Made by a program: the position numbers and the translations under genes. The notes below the pieces were generated by a model. It was not told the origin of the DNA and did no database searches. It worked only from the letters and a program-made list of their open reading frames with translations. This document shows positions 1-8,070 of a stretch of DNA of 64,000 nt, one piece after another. This stretch comes from Hyphomonadaceae bacterium (GTDB lineage Bacteria > Pseudomonadota > Alphaproteobacteria > Caulobacterales > Hyphomonadaceae), in NCBI GenBank assembly GCA_024743315.1, contig JANSWU010000001.1, positions 682,001 to 746,000 on the forward strand, read 5' to 3'. How positions within the stretch are numbered: position 1 is the stretch's first letter; every line of letters begins with the position of its first letter.

Positions 1-322
1 CGAACAGTTTCAGTTTCGGCTCGATGACACAGAAATAAAAGGTCGTGAGAAAGTAAAAGCCCCAGACCAGGAATCCCCAGAACCCGAACTCTATGGCCAA
101 GGGATTGGTGAAGCCATAAGGCGCTTCGGTTTCATAGATCGGAAACTCGGTCAGCGGAAACATGATCAGCCCGACATCGAGACCCGATGTGAACAAAATC
201 GCCATAAAGGCTGTCAGCGGCAGCGGGTCACTCCCTTTCAGTTTCAAATTCCGAAACAAAATGACGAGCACGAGCGATGTGCAGAGCGTGATCAGAATCG
301 CAATTGTAAGTATCGTGTTCAT
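1..322 (-). CDS. Integral membrane protein, 3' part cut by window edge (possibly BCCT-type transporter)
   Basis: An open frame reads leftward from an ATG at 322 and runs off position 1 without a stop, giving 107 codons. The peptide begins MNTILTIAILITLCTSLVLV and shows three hydrophobic segments (about residues 4-22, 36-55 and 78-98) separated by short acidic loops containing FPLTEFPIYETEAPYGF. It is clearly a polytopic inner-membrane protein. The loop sequence reminds me of the N-terminal part of some betaine/choline/carnitine (BCCT) transporters of marine bacteria, but this is recollection, not a computed match. It is divergent from the secreted gene at 490. Confidence 0.6.
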   Translation of the reverse strand, partial: MNTILTIAILITLCTSLVLVILFRNLKLKGSDPLPLTAFMAILFTSGLDVGLIMFPLTEFPIYETEAPYGFTNPLAIEFGFWGFLVWGFYFLTTFYFCVIEPKLKLF

Positions 323-489
323 CAGTATCGGGACCCGCGGCTAGCATGAACGCCTCTGGCGCCGAGATGCAAGCTTAGATGTCGCTTGCCGTCGCGCGGC
401 CAGCGCTGAGCGCGGTCAAAAAAACTCCGGCATAGATCGTGCAGTGCGAATCACATCCTTATCGGCAACGAGACTTGAAGGATGTGGGG

Positions 490-1002
490 ATGGGGTTCTT
501 GCGATTGGCTTTGGCTTTGCTGGTGATCACTTTGATCAGCCCTGCCGGGCATGCCGGAACCGTGCATGAAGTTCGTTTCGCTCAATCTGGCAAAGTTCTG
601 GTCTGGCAGGATGGTGAACGCGTCGGGCAAGGCGCCGATGTGATCGTCAATGCCCCGGAAGTAAACGCAGGCAACCGGCTGATCGGGGCTGGACAACTTG
701 AGCCCATCGGGGCGTCGCGCGACCAAGCCTCAAATTCACTCAGATTACAGGTCGCCAGTAATACGGGCTTCGAGATCATCTCAATCGATCCCGTCCGAAC
801 GCCAAAGGTTCGGGTCGTGGTGGCGGGAATTGGAGACAATGCCGCGCTGAAGGCCGGGGCGACCAGTTCAGAAGTCTTGTTCCAACAGGCAACGAAGTCA
901 GCGGTTCGGTCGGGATCCGCCCTTAGCCAGGCAATCGCCTTGGACATTTTTTGGGACGGCGATGTGCCGCCAGCGCTACTGGTGCGGGCCAAAAGTTCTT
1001 AA
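490..1002 (+). CDS. Secreted hypothetical protein, divergent member of a three-gene family
   Basis: A 170-residue protein with a classical signal peptide (MGFLRLALALLVITLISPAGHAG). The ATG at 490 is preferred over an upstream in-frame GTG at 439 because GAAGGA lies 7 nt before it and the signal peptide then starts cleanly. The mature part has the pattern SGKVLVWQDGERVGQGADVIVN, then VASNTGFEI, then SQAIALDIFW. These line up with [10 protein letters not shown]...[15 protein letters not shown] and [11 protein letters not shown] of the next gene, so I infer a shorter, diverged paralogue. It lies 74 nt upstream of that gene and is probably co-transcribed. Function unknown; periplasmic or surface location likely. 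Confidence 0.75.
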   Translation: MGFLRLALALLVITLISPAGHAGTVHEVRFAQSGKVLVWQDGERVGQGADVIVNAPEVNAGNRLIGAGQLEPIGASRDQASNSLRLQVASNTGFEIISIDPVRTPKVRVVVAGIGDNAALKAGATSSEVLFQQATKSAVRSGSALSQAIALDIFWDGDVPPALLVRAKSS

Positions 1003-1076
1003 TCAATTAACCCATCCAGACGGCGCGTCTGCAGTGTTTAAGGGCTTCTTAGCGCTCACGAATTAACCATATCTGC

Positions 1077-1931
1077 GTGAGGCGGAATTCATCATCCTGG
1101 GCATCCCTTGCGGGGGCATTGGCCCTTTGCGCGCTGACCGCGCCATCTGCGTCGGCAGATGTGATTGATCGTCCGCATTTTGAGCGCGAAGGCATTGTGA
1201 TTGTCTGGGCGGCGGACGCAGCGAGCGGAGCGCCGGTGGTGTCTGACTTTATTCTCGATACCGGCAATGGCGCGACAGCCGCCGGGTCGGGCGATATCGA
1301 TCTGATTTCTACCGATGTCCATACTGTGGTGACAGGAAGCCTGGTCCCGACCCAGGATGGCGTCGCCAGCGCGACGGGCGGAATGCCGTTCCTGCTGACC
1401 AATACGGACCGCGGAACGATCAATACAGATTCGAATGGCGATGGCGTGGTCAGCGGTGATGACGCGTTCACCTCATTTGGCCTGCAGAACATTACCGATG
1501 CACGGGTCGATGCAGTGCGCCAGTCCTCGAGCTTCTATGTGGCGTCGAATGTCCCGTTCGCGATAGACGCCCAGGCCTTTACACCGAGCACATTCACGGA
1601 ATTCATCCTGCTGCTGATCACGCGGGTGCAATTGTCGATGACGCAAACTGGAGATGATGGCCTCGCCTTTGGATCAAGCGCGCAATTGCCCCATTCCGGC
1701 GGCAGCAATGCTGGCTTTGCGCCGAGCCTGCGGCTCTGGGATCTCAGAACCCCGCAAAACGTGTTTACGGGTAACCAGCGGACCGCAGCCACGCCGGGAT
1801 CGATCGCCGACCAATCGGTCCGGTTCGATGCTGAATATGCAATCTCAGCCGCCAATCTGAATGGCTACGACCTCTCCCTCGGCACCTTCGATTTCCAGGT
1901 CGAGGTCGTTTACACCGTGTATGTGCCTTAG
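1077..1931 (+). CDS. Secreted hypothetical protein with EF-hand-like loop, paralogue of the gene at 61888
   Basis: A 284-residue protein starting at GTG with an N-terminal signal peptide of about 27 residues (cut near SASA-D). No obvious Shine-Dalgarno sequence is seen. The mature protein begins VIDRPHF, followed by [43 protein letters not shown] and [12 protein letters not shown], ending VVYTVYVP. All these blocks recur in the protein at 61888, so the two are unmistakable paralogues. This copy has an insertion at residues 118-129 ([12 protein letters not shown]) with the DxNxDG...D spacing of a calcium-binding EF-hand loop. The 3' end overlaps convergent fabA by 4 nt. Function unknown; all-beta secreted protein inferred. 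Confidence 0.8.
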   Translation: MRRNSSSWASLAGALALCALTAPSASADVIDRPHFEREGIVIVWAADAASGAPVVSDFILDTGNGATAAGSGDIDLISTDVHTVVTGSLVPTQDGVASATGGMPFLLTNTDRGTINTDSNGDGVVSGDDAFTSFGLQNITDARVDAVRQSSSFYVASNVPFAIDAQAFTPSTFTEFILLLITRVQLSMTQTGDDGLAFGSSAQLPHSGGSNAGFAPSLRLWDLRTPQNVFTGNQRTAATPGSIADQSVRFDAEYAISAANLNGYDLSLGTFDFQVEVVYTVYVP

Positions 1932-2467
1932 CTTTTCAAGCCGAGCTTATCGACCAGGCCGACGCGCATATCCTTGGCCGTGTATATCTTCACATCATCG
2001 GCAAAAACGCGGCCGTCAGCGATGCCGAGAATAAGCTTGCCGCGGCGCACCCGCTTCATGTCGATTTCATAGCGCACCAGCTTGGTGTCCGGCGTAATCT
2101 CGCCGGTAAAGCGGACTTCGCCGACGCCCAAGGCCCGGCCTTTGCCATAGGACCCAGACCAGCCAAGCCAATAGCCGACCGCCTGCCACATGGCATCGAG
2201 CCCAAGACAGCCGGGCATTACAGGATCGCCCGGGAAATGGCATTCGAAAAACCAAAGGTCTGGATTGATATCAAACTCGCCGATCACATGACCCTTGCCA
2301 TACTCGCCACCGTCTTCCGAAATCTCGGTGATCCGGTCCATCATCAGCATGGGTGGGATAGGCAGCTGCGCATTGCCAGGCCCAAATAGTTCGCCCGCGC
2401 CGGATTTGAGCAAGTCTTCCTTGCTGTAGGACGATTGCGGGGTGTGAAACTCGTGCGGTCCCTTCAT
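1928..2467 (-). CDS. fabA: 3-hydroxydecanoyl-ACP dehydratase/isomerase FabA
   Basis: Dehydrates 3-hydroxyacyl-ACP and isomerises trans-2- to cis-3-decenoyl-ACP, the entry to unsaturated fatty acids in type II synthesis. The 179-residue product (E. coli FabA is 172) carries the active-site block [14 protein letters not shown] with catalytic His77, and LGLDAMWQ with the partner Asp91. The ATG at 2467 has GAGG 8 nt upstream, so the longer upstream frame is not needed. It is convergent with the secreted gene before it (4-nt overlap). The usual partner fabB does not follow on this strand; the next gene upstream encodes an SH3 protein. Confidence 0.95.
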   Translation of the reverse strand: MKGPHEFHTPQSSYSKEDLLKSGAGELFGPGNAQLPIPPMLMMDRITEISEDGGEYGKGHVIGEFDINPDLWFFECHFPGDPVMPGCLGLDAMWQAVGYWLGWSGSYGKGRALGVGEVRFTGEITPDTKLVRYEIDMKRVRRGKLILGIADGRVFADDVKIYTAKDMRVGLVDKLGLKS

Positions 2468-2567
2468 AGAACTGGCCTCGCTTTTGGGTTGTGATCTTTT
2501 CTGGCGCCACTGACTTGGTCGCCCGGCCCCATAAACGCTTGTCACCTGCGCCGCAAGGTTTGGCAAA

Positions 2568-3107
2568 TCAGAGTTTTCCGGTGGCGACTTCTGTGCCCCA
2601 AAGGGCGGTCTCGGGGAGGTAGCCGGATTTGCGACCAATTTCGATTTCACACCAACCATTGTCGCAGGCGATTAACTCGGCGATCACGCCTTGTTTCAGA
2701 TGCGCTTTTGACCGCGCCTCAGGATCTGGGGCGCGTTTCAGTTCAACTTCTCCGGTGACGAGGGCCGTTCGCGTCTCGGACAGCATCCGCGCCTGCATCC
2801 AGACTTCGTCGCCATCCGGATCGCGCACACGACGCCAACCATGGGTCTCGCGCACCACCAGCATGGGTAAGCCCTCGCGTTCATATCGCCACAATATCTT
2901 ATGATCGAGATTTGGACCTTGGCGACCGTGGACGGCCGAATAGCGCAGCGATTCAAAGCGCGGCAGAGGCTTGCCAGAGAACCGGCTGATCTTGACCACA
3001 TCTGCAGTTTGTCGCGCTTCCGATCCAGCCGCGATCAGCCCACCAATCAGGGTCAGGCAAAACACAAGTCGGATAAACAGCGCTGTCATAACTGCTTTTT
3101 TGCTCAT
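2568..3107 (-). CDS. Secreted SH3-domain protein (SH3_4 type)
   Basis: A 179-residue protein with a signal peptide (about residues 8-31) and a tandem bacterial SH3 region. The blocks [23 protein letters not shown] and [21 protein letters not shown] (each visible in part) are typical of the alphaproteobacterial SH3_4 proteins that have often been mis-annotated as aspartyl-tRNA synthetase. They are exported and thought to bind cell-wall or protein ligands. The gene is divergent from the 2-hydroxyacid dehydrogenase, with 78 nt between the starts. The upstream Shine-Dalgarno sequence is weak, so the exact start (residue 1 or the Met at residue 7) is uncertain. Confidence 0.85.
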   Translation of the reverse strand: MSKKAVMTALFIRLVFCLTLIGGLIAAGSEARQTADVVKISRFSGKPLPRFESLRYSAVHGRQGPNLDHKILWRYEREGLPMLVVRETHGWRRVRDPDGDEVWMQARMLSETRTALVTGEVELKRAPDPEARSKAHLKQGVIAELIACDNGWCEIEIGRKSGYLPETALWGTEVATGKL

Positions 3108-3185
3108 TGTGGTGAATCGTCCGTAAAACAGCGCATTGGCGATGTGCTTTTGCTCTGCTAAGCGCGGGTCAGAAAGCGAGGAAGC

Positions 3186-4172
3186 ATGTCAGATAGTCGC
3201 CTGAAGGTCATTGTTACCCGCCGTCTTCCGGACGCGGTCGAATTGCGCCTGATGGAGCTATTTGATGCCGAGCTCAATCCCTCGGATGATGCCTTCACAG
3301 CCGAGCGTCTGAGAGATGCGGTGCGCCGCGCGGATGTGCTTGTGTCGACGGTGACTGATCAAGTCGATGGTCAGGTCCTGAGCGAGGCGGGCGAGCAGTT
3401 CAAAATGATCGCGCAATTCGGGGCTGGCGTCGACAATATCGATGTTCAGACCGCCAGCGAACGTGGCATCACCGTGACCAATACGCCTGGTGTACTGACC
3501 GATGACACAGCGGATGTCACGATGGCATTGATCCTCGCCGTGCCCCGACGGTTACATGAGGGCATCGAACTGATGGAAGCTGGCAAGTTCGATGGCTGGG
3601 CGCCAACCTGGATGATGGGACGACGCCTCGCCGGCAAGCGTCTTGGCATCATTGGCATGGGTCGGATCGGTCAGGCCGTGGCCCGCCGCGCCAAGGCGTT
3701 TGGCCTGCAAATCCACTATCACAATCGAAAGAAAGTCTCGCACCTGATCGAAGAAGAGCTCGATGCGACCTATTGGGACAGCCTCGACCAGATGTTGGCG
3801 CGCATGGATATTGTCTCGGTCAACTGCCCGCACACGCCGGCCACCTATCACCTGCTGAACGCGCGGCGGCTCGAGCTGATGAAGTCCGACGCCTTTATCG
3901 TCAACACGGCGCGCGGTGAGGTGATTGATGAGGCGGCGCTTGCCGAGGCGTTGCGCCAAGGCAAACTGGCCGGGGCCGGCTTAGACGTGTTTGAGCGTGA
4001 GCCCGCTGTCAATCCAGATCTGGTCGGACTGCCAAATGTCATCCTGCTGCCGCATATGGGCTCGGCAACGGTCGAGGGCCGCAATGAGATGGGCGAAAAG
4101 GTGATCATCAATATCAAGACCTTCGCCGATGGGCATCGCCCACCTGATCGCGTTATCCCAGCAATTTTGTAA
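3186..4172 (+). CDS. D-2-hydroxyacid dehydrogenase (glyoxylate/hydroxypyruvate reductase type)
   Basis: A 328-residue NAD(P)-dependent oxidoreductase that reduces 2-keto acids to D-2-hydroxy acids. The nucleotide-binding loop GMGRIG is at residues 157-162 within LGIIGMGRIGQAVARRAK. The catalytic Arg243 (NTARGEVID), Glu272 (FEREP) and His290 (LLPHMGSAT) are all present. The overall length and the N-terminal FGAGVDNIDV block fit glyoxylate/hydroxypyruvate reductases. It starts at ATG with GAGGAA 4 nt upstream. The exact substrate cannot be told from sequence. A single-gene unit, divergent from the SH3 gene. Confidence 0.9.
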   Translation: MSDSRLKVIVTRRLPDAVELRLMELFDAELNPSDDAFTAERLRDAVRRADVLVSTVTDQVDGQVLSEAGEQFKMIAQFGAGVDNIDVQTASERGITVTNTPGVLTDDTADVTMALILAVPRRLHEGIELMEAGKFDGWAPTWMMGRRLAGKRLGIIGMGRIGQAVARRAKAFGLQIHYHNRKKVSHLIEEELDATYWDSLDQMLARMDIVSVNCPHTPATYHLLNARRLELMKSDAFIVNTARGEVIDEAALAEALRQGKLAGAGLDVFEREPAVNPDLVGLPNVILLPHMGSATVEGRNEMGEKVIINIKTFADGHRPPDRVIPAIL

Positions 4173-4190
4173 ATCGCGCAGCGCGCTTGA

Positions 4191-4433
4191 CTAATGCACG
4201 CTCACCGCTTGCAATTTATACGCTTCGGCGGCGGCCTCTGCAGCCGCGCGACCTTCAATAATGGCAAGCTTCTGGCCTTCGCCATTGGTCACCACCACGA
4301 GTTCTTCGATATCATCGACGCCGCGCAATGCATCGGCGGGCAGTTCCGCGAGCTCGCGCTCATTGATATTGCGGAAATAAACAAACCGGCTGAAGTCAGG
4401 CTCGCCGGCGGTCGGCTTTACTAGGTCGTTCAT
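4191..4433 (-). CDS. DUF1150 family protein
   Basis: A small acidic protein of 80 residues (MNDLVKPTAGEPDFSRFVYF start) of the DUF1150 family, restricted to alphaproteobacteria. It often sits next to an hsp20 small heat-shock gene, which is absent here. The start is firm: AAGGAG lies 6 nt before the ATG. A conserved block with IVTNGEG-like sequence (VVVTNGEGQKLAIIEGR) follows. No catalytic motif is visible. It is convergent with the dehydrogenase upstream; the 262 nt to the next gene on the right hold no supported gene. Confidence 0.85.
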   Translation of the reverse strand: MNDLVKPTAGEPDFSRFVYFRNINERELAELPADALRGVDDIEELVVVTNGEGQKLAIIEGRAAAEAAAEAYKLQAVSVH

Positions 4434-4695
4434 GGTCTACTCCTTCCGTTCTCAGACAGGACCAGAACACGCAAACCTCGCGAGGCCCCATCTTGGCAGC
4501 CCCGCCGCTGGAGGATCGGTGTTAGGCTGAATCTAGGTAGCCAGCATGTCACCATCAAGGCGCGGGTGTTCACATTGAGTTGTGAATCCCCTGTTTGGCG
4601 CATGATCAGGCACTTATTGCCGAAATGAACCACTCAGAGCCAGCGCTGGACCAAATCCGATCAGCTTTCTATGAGGCTGGCATGAGGTCCGTCAC

Positions 4696-5244
4696 ATGCC
4701 ATTAAAGTGGATTCCAAATGCGCTGACGCTTTTGCGGTGCGGCCTCGCCGTGCTGGTTGGCTGGCTGATTTTGCATGAACCGCGAACCTCGTGGGTGCCG
4801 CTTATCGCGTTTATCCTCGTTGCCCTAACCGATTTCGCGGATGGCTGGGCAGCGCGGCGGTTTGACGCGATCAGTCCACTAGGCGCCTTCCTCGACCCGA
4901 TCGCTGACAAATTGCTGGTTGGGATTAGCCTGGTGGCTTTAGCCCTGCTTGAGGCGGGCGCGTGGGCGATCCTGATTCCGGCCGTTGCGATTGTATCCCG
5001 GGATGTCGTGGCCACCGTGCTGCGCCTCTTTCCGAATGTAGACATGCCTGTTTCGCGCCTGGCGAAATGGAAAACCGCGCTCGAAATGGCCGGGATTGGT
5101 GCGCTCCTCGCGGCAGAGCCAGCGTCGCTTGCTGCGGTTTGGTCGCTTGGATTACTGGTCGTCTGGGCCGCTGCAGCGCTGTCGGTCTACACGCTCGGTC
5201 TCTATGTTGGTGCCTTGATGGCGAAGGAAAAACGACCGCGCTAA
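4696..5244 (+). CDS. CDP-alcohol phosphatidyltransferase family protein (PgsA-like)
   Basis: A 182-residue integral membrane enzyme that transfers a phosphatidyl group from CDP-diacylglycerol to an alcohol. The family signature D-x2-DG-x2-AR-x8-G-x3-D-x3-D is complete (DFADGWAARR then LGAFLDPIADK), so it should be active. About five to six membrane segments follow the amphipathic N-terminus. Length and the WIPNALTLLRCGLA start resemble phosphatidylglycerophosphate synthase, but the acceptor alcohol (glycerol-3-phosphate or another) cannot be assigned. Translation ends inside an inverted repeat that probably terminates transcription. Confidence 0.88.
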   Translation: MPLKWIPNALTLLRCGLAVLVGWLILHEPRTSWVPLIAFILVALTDFADGWAARRFDAISPLGAFLDPIADKLLVGISLVALALLEAGAWAILIPAVAIVSRDVVATVLRLFPNVDMPVSRLAKWKTALEMAGIGALLAAEPASLAAVWSLGLLVVWAAAALSVYTLGLYVGALMAKEKRPR

Positions 5245-5264
5245 AGGGGACAAGCGCGGCCGTT
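5231..5264 (+). terminator. Inverted repeat over the stop codon, probable terminator
   Basis: The arms AACGACCGCGCT and AGCGCGGCCGTT pair over 12 positions with one A-C mismatch around a 10-nt loop. The hairpin overlaps the stop of the phosphatidyltransferase gene and is followed by CGTTCC rather than a run of T, so intrinsic termination may be weak. Confidence 0.45.
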
Positions 5265-5372
5265 CGTTCCGGTCCAGTCACATCCTCGGGGGAGAGAAGT
5301 GATGCGCCAGGTTCCTGCTTCTGTACCGAGAAAGGGGACCCTCGGCACGCTTTTACCTGTGTCAGACCCGGT

Positions 5373-5387
5373 TTAATTCCGCGTTAA
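5373..5387 (+). promoter_or_regulatory. CtrA-type binding box (TTAA-N7-TTAA)
   Basis: TTAA TTCCGCG TTAA matches exactly the full binding-site consensus of the cell-cycle regulator CtrA of Caulobacter-like bacteria. It lies 70 nt before the ATG of the micro-ORF at 5457 and downstream of the preceding gene's terminator, a normal place for a promoter. Binding is inferred from the motif only. Confidence 0.5.
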
Positions 5388-5456
5388 TTTTCCCGCCTAA
5401 ATTGTGCCGCGAACTGATCCGTATTCATGCCGTGATTACTGAGTCTAAGCAAAGAC

Positions 5457-5555
5457 ATGAAACGGACTTGGAACAGATATGGACCGGCCTTTTTGCTGCT
5501 CATGGCGCTGGTTTTTATGGCGCTGCCGGCATTTGTCGCATTCGCGGAGGGATAG
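5457..5555 (+). CDS. Putative 32-residue single-span membrane micro-protein
   Basis: ATG at 5457 opens a 32-codon frame ending in TAG at 5555. The peptide starts MKRTWNRYGPAF and continues as one hydrophobic segment (FLLLMALVFMALPAFVAFA) before EG. The basic N-terminus followed by a single helix fits a small inner-membrane protein, or a signal peptide left without a mature part. Support is the composition, its place in an otherwise empty 314-nt stretch (5245-5558), and a perfect CtrA-type box upstream. No clear Shine-Dalgarno sequence is seen (AAAGAC only). It ends 3 nt from the convergent Nudix gene. Confidence 0.4.
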   Translation: MKRTWNRYGPAFLLLMALVFMALPAFVAFAEG

Positions 5556-5558
5556 CCG

Positions 5559-6017
5559 TCACCAATGGTCCGCAATCGGTGCGTCAGCATAGATCTCGCG
5601 CAAGCGTCGCTGCGTGCCTGGCGTCGCATCCGCATGTGGCGCTCGCGGGTCACACCAGACAAGTTCAGAGATTTCATACCCGATCGGGTCGCCAAATGGG
5701 ATCCAGTCTGAGGCCGCAACCCGATACAGAGCGACATGATCGTTGCGCATGATCTTATGGTTGGAGTAGATGCTGAAGAGTTGAGCCGGGGCGGTTAAGC
5801 GGACGCCGCCTTCCTCCTCCAATTCGCGGCTGAGTGCCGTCATCATGGTCTCCCCATGTTCGACACCGCCGCCTGGAAATAGCAGACCTTTGCTATATGT
5901 CTGGCGTACCAGAAGGATTTCGCCGCGATCGTTTTCGACCACAGCCCGCGCCCCGAGTGTGGTCCAGCGAGACAAACGAAACCAAATGCGAAAAACTTGC
6001 GTACGAAGATCTGTCAC
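5559..6017 (-). CDS. Nudix hydrolase
   Basis: A 152-residue hydrolase of nucleoside-diphosphate-linked substrates. The full Nudix box G-x5-E-x7-REUxEExGU is present between Gly50 and Val72 (GGVEHGE ... SRELEEEGGV). An N-terminal VVENDRGEILLVRQ strand precedes it, as is normal. The sequence resembles ADP-ribose/mutT-like general Nudix proteins, but substrate specificity cannot be inferred. It is convergent with the micro-ORF at 5457 and divergent from the micro-protein gene at 6106. Confidence 0.9.
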   Translation of the reverse strand: MTDLRTQVFRIWFRLSRWTTLGARAVVENDRGEILLVRQTYSKGLLFPGGGVEHGETMMTALSRELEEEGGVRLTAPAQLFSIYSNHKIMRNDHVALYRVAASDWIPFGDPIGYEISELVWCDPRAPHADATPGTQRRLREIYADAPIADHW

Positions 6018-6105
6018 ATTGCTTTCCTTGTATTGTGGCGTTTAGGGGTCGCCAAACCGCAAAAGACCGTTTAACACGTCGCCAGATTTTTAAAGGGCTG
6101 TCATC

Positions 6106-6192
6106 ATGATCCACGCTTCAGTATGGGCCATTCTTGCTACTGTTGCCGTATTCGGCATTTTGAACATTATCGATTTTCGGCGTTTCGACTGA
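6106..6192 (+). CDS. Putative 28-residue membrane micro-protein
   Basis: ATG at 6106 opens a 28-codon frame (MIHASVWAILATVAVFGILN, then IIDFRRFD) ending in TGA at 6192. An AAAGGG stretch 8-9 nt upstream can serve as ribosome binding site. One hydrophobic helix is followed by a basic/acidic tail, giving an N-out or N-in single-span protein. It fills the gap between the divergent Nudix gene and the SDR gene at 6268 and could be the first gene of that transcript. No homologue is known to me. Confidence 0.45.
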   Translation: MIHASVWAILATVAVFGILNIIDFRRFD

Positions 6193-6267
6193 TCAACCCT
6201 GATGAAATTGCCCCAGAATTGATCTGAGGGTTTGCCTTCAGTCCATGATCCGCGCGAGGAGGACTGT

Positions 6268-7038
6268 ATGACCGGACGTGTTTCCAAAGGACCAAAGCGC
6301 GCGCTCGTCACCGGGGCAGGTGCTCGATTGGGCAAAGCCATGGCTGAGGCGCTTGGCGAAGATGGCTGGTCCGTCGCGGTCCATTATCGCGGATCTCGAG
6401 CCGGTGCCGAAGCAACGGTTCAGGCGATCCGTGCGGCCGGCGGCAAAGCCGAACTGGTTCAGGCCGACCTCACCGATGAAGAACAGACCGCAACGCTCGA
6501 GCGCGCCGCCCATGAAGCCCTTGGTGGGCCGCTGACTCTCTTGGTCAATTCTGCGTCGACTTTTGAAGACGACACGGCTTTGGAGCATTCTCGCAAGAAT
6601 TGGGACTTCCATATGGGGCCAAATCTGCGGGCGCCGATTTTGTTGGCGCAGCATTTTGCTCGGGCGTTGCCATCAGATGAGGCCGGTCTGATCGTCAATA
6701 TGATTGATATGCGGGTGCTGAAACTCAATCCGCTTTTCTTCACATATACCTTATCGAAGTCGGCTCTTTGGGCGGCGACGCGGACGCTGGCGCAGTCCTT
6801 TGCGCCGAACATTCGAGTCAATGGCATCGGGCCAGGTCCAACCTTGGAAAATGTCCATCAAAAACCGGGCGAGTTTGCCGCCGAAGCGGCGGCGACGCTC
6901 ACGCAACAAGGCTCTAATCCTGGCGAAATCGTCAAGACCCTGCGCTATTTGATCGAGGCTGACAGCATTACCGGTCAGTTGATTGCCAGCGATGGCGGGC
7001 AGCATTTGATGTGGCAAACGCCGGACGTGATGCTGTAG
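6268..7038 (+). CDS. SDR oxidoreductase, pteridine reductase (PTR1/FolM)-like
   Basis: A 256-residue short-chain dehydrogenase. The cofactor loop TGAGARLG (15-22) with a following HYRGS block (39-43) suggests NADPH. The active site has Tyr160-x3-Lys164, and Asp147 (VNMIDMR) stands where most SDRs have Ser. An Asp 13 residues before the Tyr is the arrangement of pteridine reductase PTR1 and FolM-like dihydromonapterin reductases, so reduction of a pterin or dihydrofolate is likely. Start: ATG 6268 with GAGGAGG 6 nt upstream. The threonine aldolase gene begins 3 nt downstream, indicating co-transcription. Confidence 0.85.
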   Translation: MTGRVSKGPKRALVTGAGARLGKAMAEALGEDGWSVAVHYRGSRAGAEATVQAIRAAGGKAELVQADLTDEEQTATLERAAHEALGGPLTLLVNSASTFEDDTALEHSRKNWDFHMGPNLRAPILLAQHFARALPSDEAGLIVNMIDMRVLKLNPLFFTYTLSKSALWAATRTLAQSFAPNIRVNGIGPGPTLENVHQKPGEFAAEAAATLTQQGSNPGEIVKTLRYLIEADSITGQLIASDGGQHLMWQTPDVML

Positions 7039-7041
7039 CCG

Positions 7042-8070
7042 ATGAATTTTGCTTCTGACACAACCGCCCCGGCCCACCCCGCGGTCATCGAAGCCCTGGC
7101 GGCGGCGAATTCAGGCAATGCATCGAGCTATGGCGCGGATGACATCACAACGCGTCTGAAACAGCTTCTCTCAGAAACGTTTGAAACGGACGACTTTGAT
7201 TTTTGGCTCTGTGCCAGCGGGACGGCCTCGAATGCTCTGGCTTTATCCGTCATGTGTTCCCCGATCGGCGCAATTGCCTGTCACGAGGAAGCGCACATTG
7301 AGCGAGATGAACGCGGTGCGCCTGAGTTTTTTACCGGCGGCGCCAAGTTGCGGCTGCTGCCAGGGCACGGCGCACAGATTGATGAAGCGGCCTTGCGGGC
7401 GGCGCTGGCGCGAAATGATCCGAGTTTTGTGCATGAGACGCCCTTGGAAACCCTGTCCCTGACCAATCTCACCGAGTGCGGCACGTCTTATCCCGTCGAA
7501 ACCATCCAGCATTTCTCAGCGCTCGCACAGGAAAGCGGGCTGAATGTGCATTTAGACGGCGCGCGCCTGGCAAATGCGCTCGCCTCGACCAGCGCCACAC
7601 CCGCCGAGATGTCGTGGAAAGCCGGGATTGATGTCCTGACGCTCGGCCTGACCAAAACGGGTGCCATTGGGTGCGAGATCATCCTCCTATTTGGTGACAT
7701 GCGAGCAAACTTCGAAACGCTCAAGGCACGCGCCAAACGGTCAGGCCATATGCCTCCAAAGATGCGATACCTGGCCGCGCAAGCCGAAGCCATGCTGACG
7801 GATGGCTTGTGGCGCCAACTTGCCGAGAACGCCAATCGCAAAGCGCGCGATCTTGCAAATCTATTATGCGCCCGGCCTGGCGTCTCATTGGCCTACCCAA
7901 TTGATGGCAATGAAGTTTTCGCCATCCTCACGCCCGAAATCGAAGCGGCTGTGAAAGGCGCTGGGGTCAAATGCTACCCTTGGCCAGGTGGCTCTTATCG
8001 GTTTGTTTGCTCCTGGGCGACGCCGGAAGCCGATCTCGATGCCATGCGGGCCTTACTGGCTGAGGCCTGA
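7042..8070 (+). CDS. ltaE: Low-specificity L-threonine aldolase (PLP)
   Basis: A 342-residue fold-type I PLP enzyme of the beta-eliminating lyase family that cleaves L-threonine/allo-threonine to glycine and acetaldehyde. The Schiff-base lysine is in DVLTLGLTKTGAIGCE, the cofactor Asp/Arg are in NVHLDGARLANA, and the N-terminal FASDTTAPAHPAV block is family typical. It begins 3 nt after the SDR stop. Its last 18 nt overlap the convergent TetR gene. Reaction assignment is by family; specificity between threonine isomers is not resolved. Confidence 0.88.
   Translation: MNFASDTTAPAHPAVIEALAAANSGNASSYGADDITTRLKQLLSETFETDDFDFWLCASGTASNALALSVMCSPIGAIACHEEAHIERDERGAPEFFTGGAKLRLLPGHGAQIDEAALRAALARNDPSFVHETPLETLSLTNLTECGTSYPVETIQHFSALAQESGLNVHLDGARLANALASTSATPAEMSWKAGIDVLTLGLTKTGAIGCEIILLFGDMRANFETLKARAKRSGHMPPKMRYLAAQAEAMLTDGLWRQLAENANRKARDLANLLCARPGVSLAYPIDGNEVFAILTPEIEAAVKGAGVKCYPWPGGSYRFVCSWATPEADLDAMRALLAEA

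Noticed and set aside
1038-1052. TTAA-GGGCTTC-TTAG, a near CtrA box before the gene at 1077
   Set aside because: One mismatch in the second half-site, and such near matches are expected by chance; the full match at 5373 was kept instead.
4625-4705. 26-codon ORF overlapping the start of the phosphatidyltransferase gene
   Set aside because: No ribosome binding site or hydrophobic pattern; overlap could be chance. Might be a leader ORF, but support is too thin.
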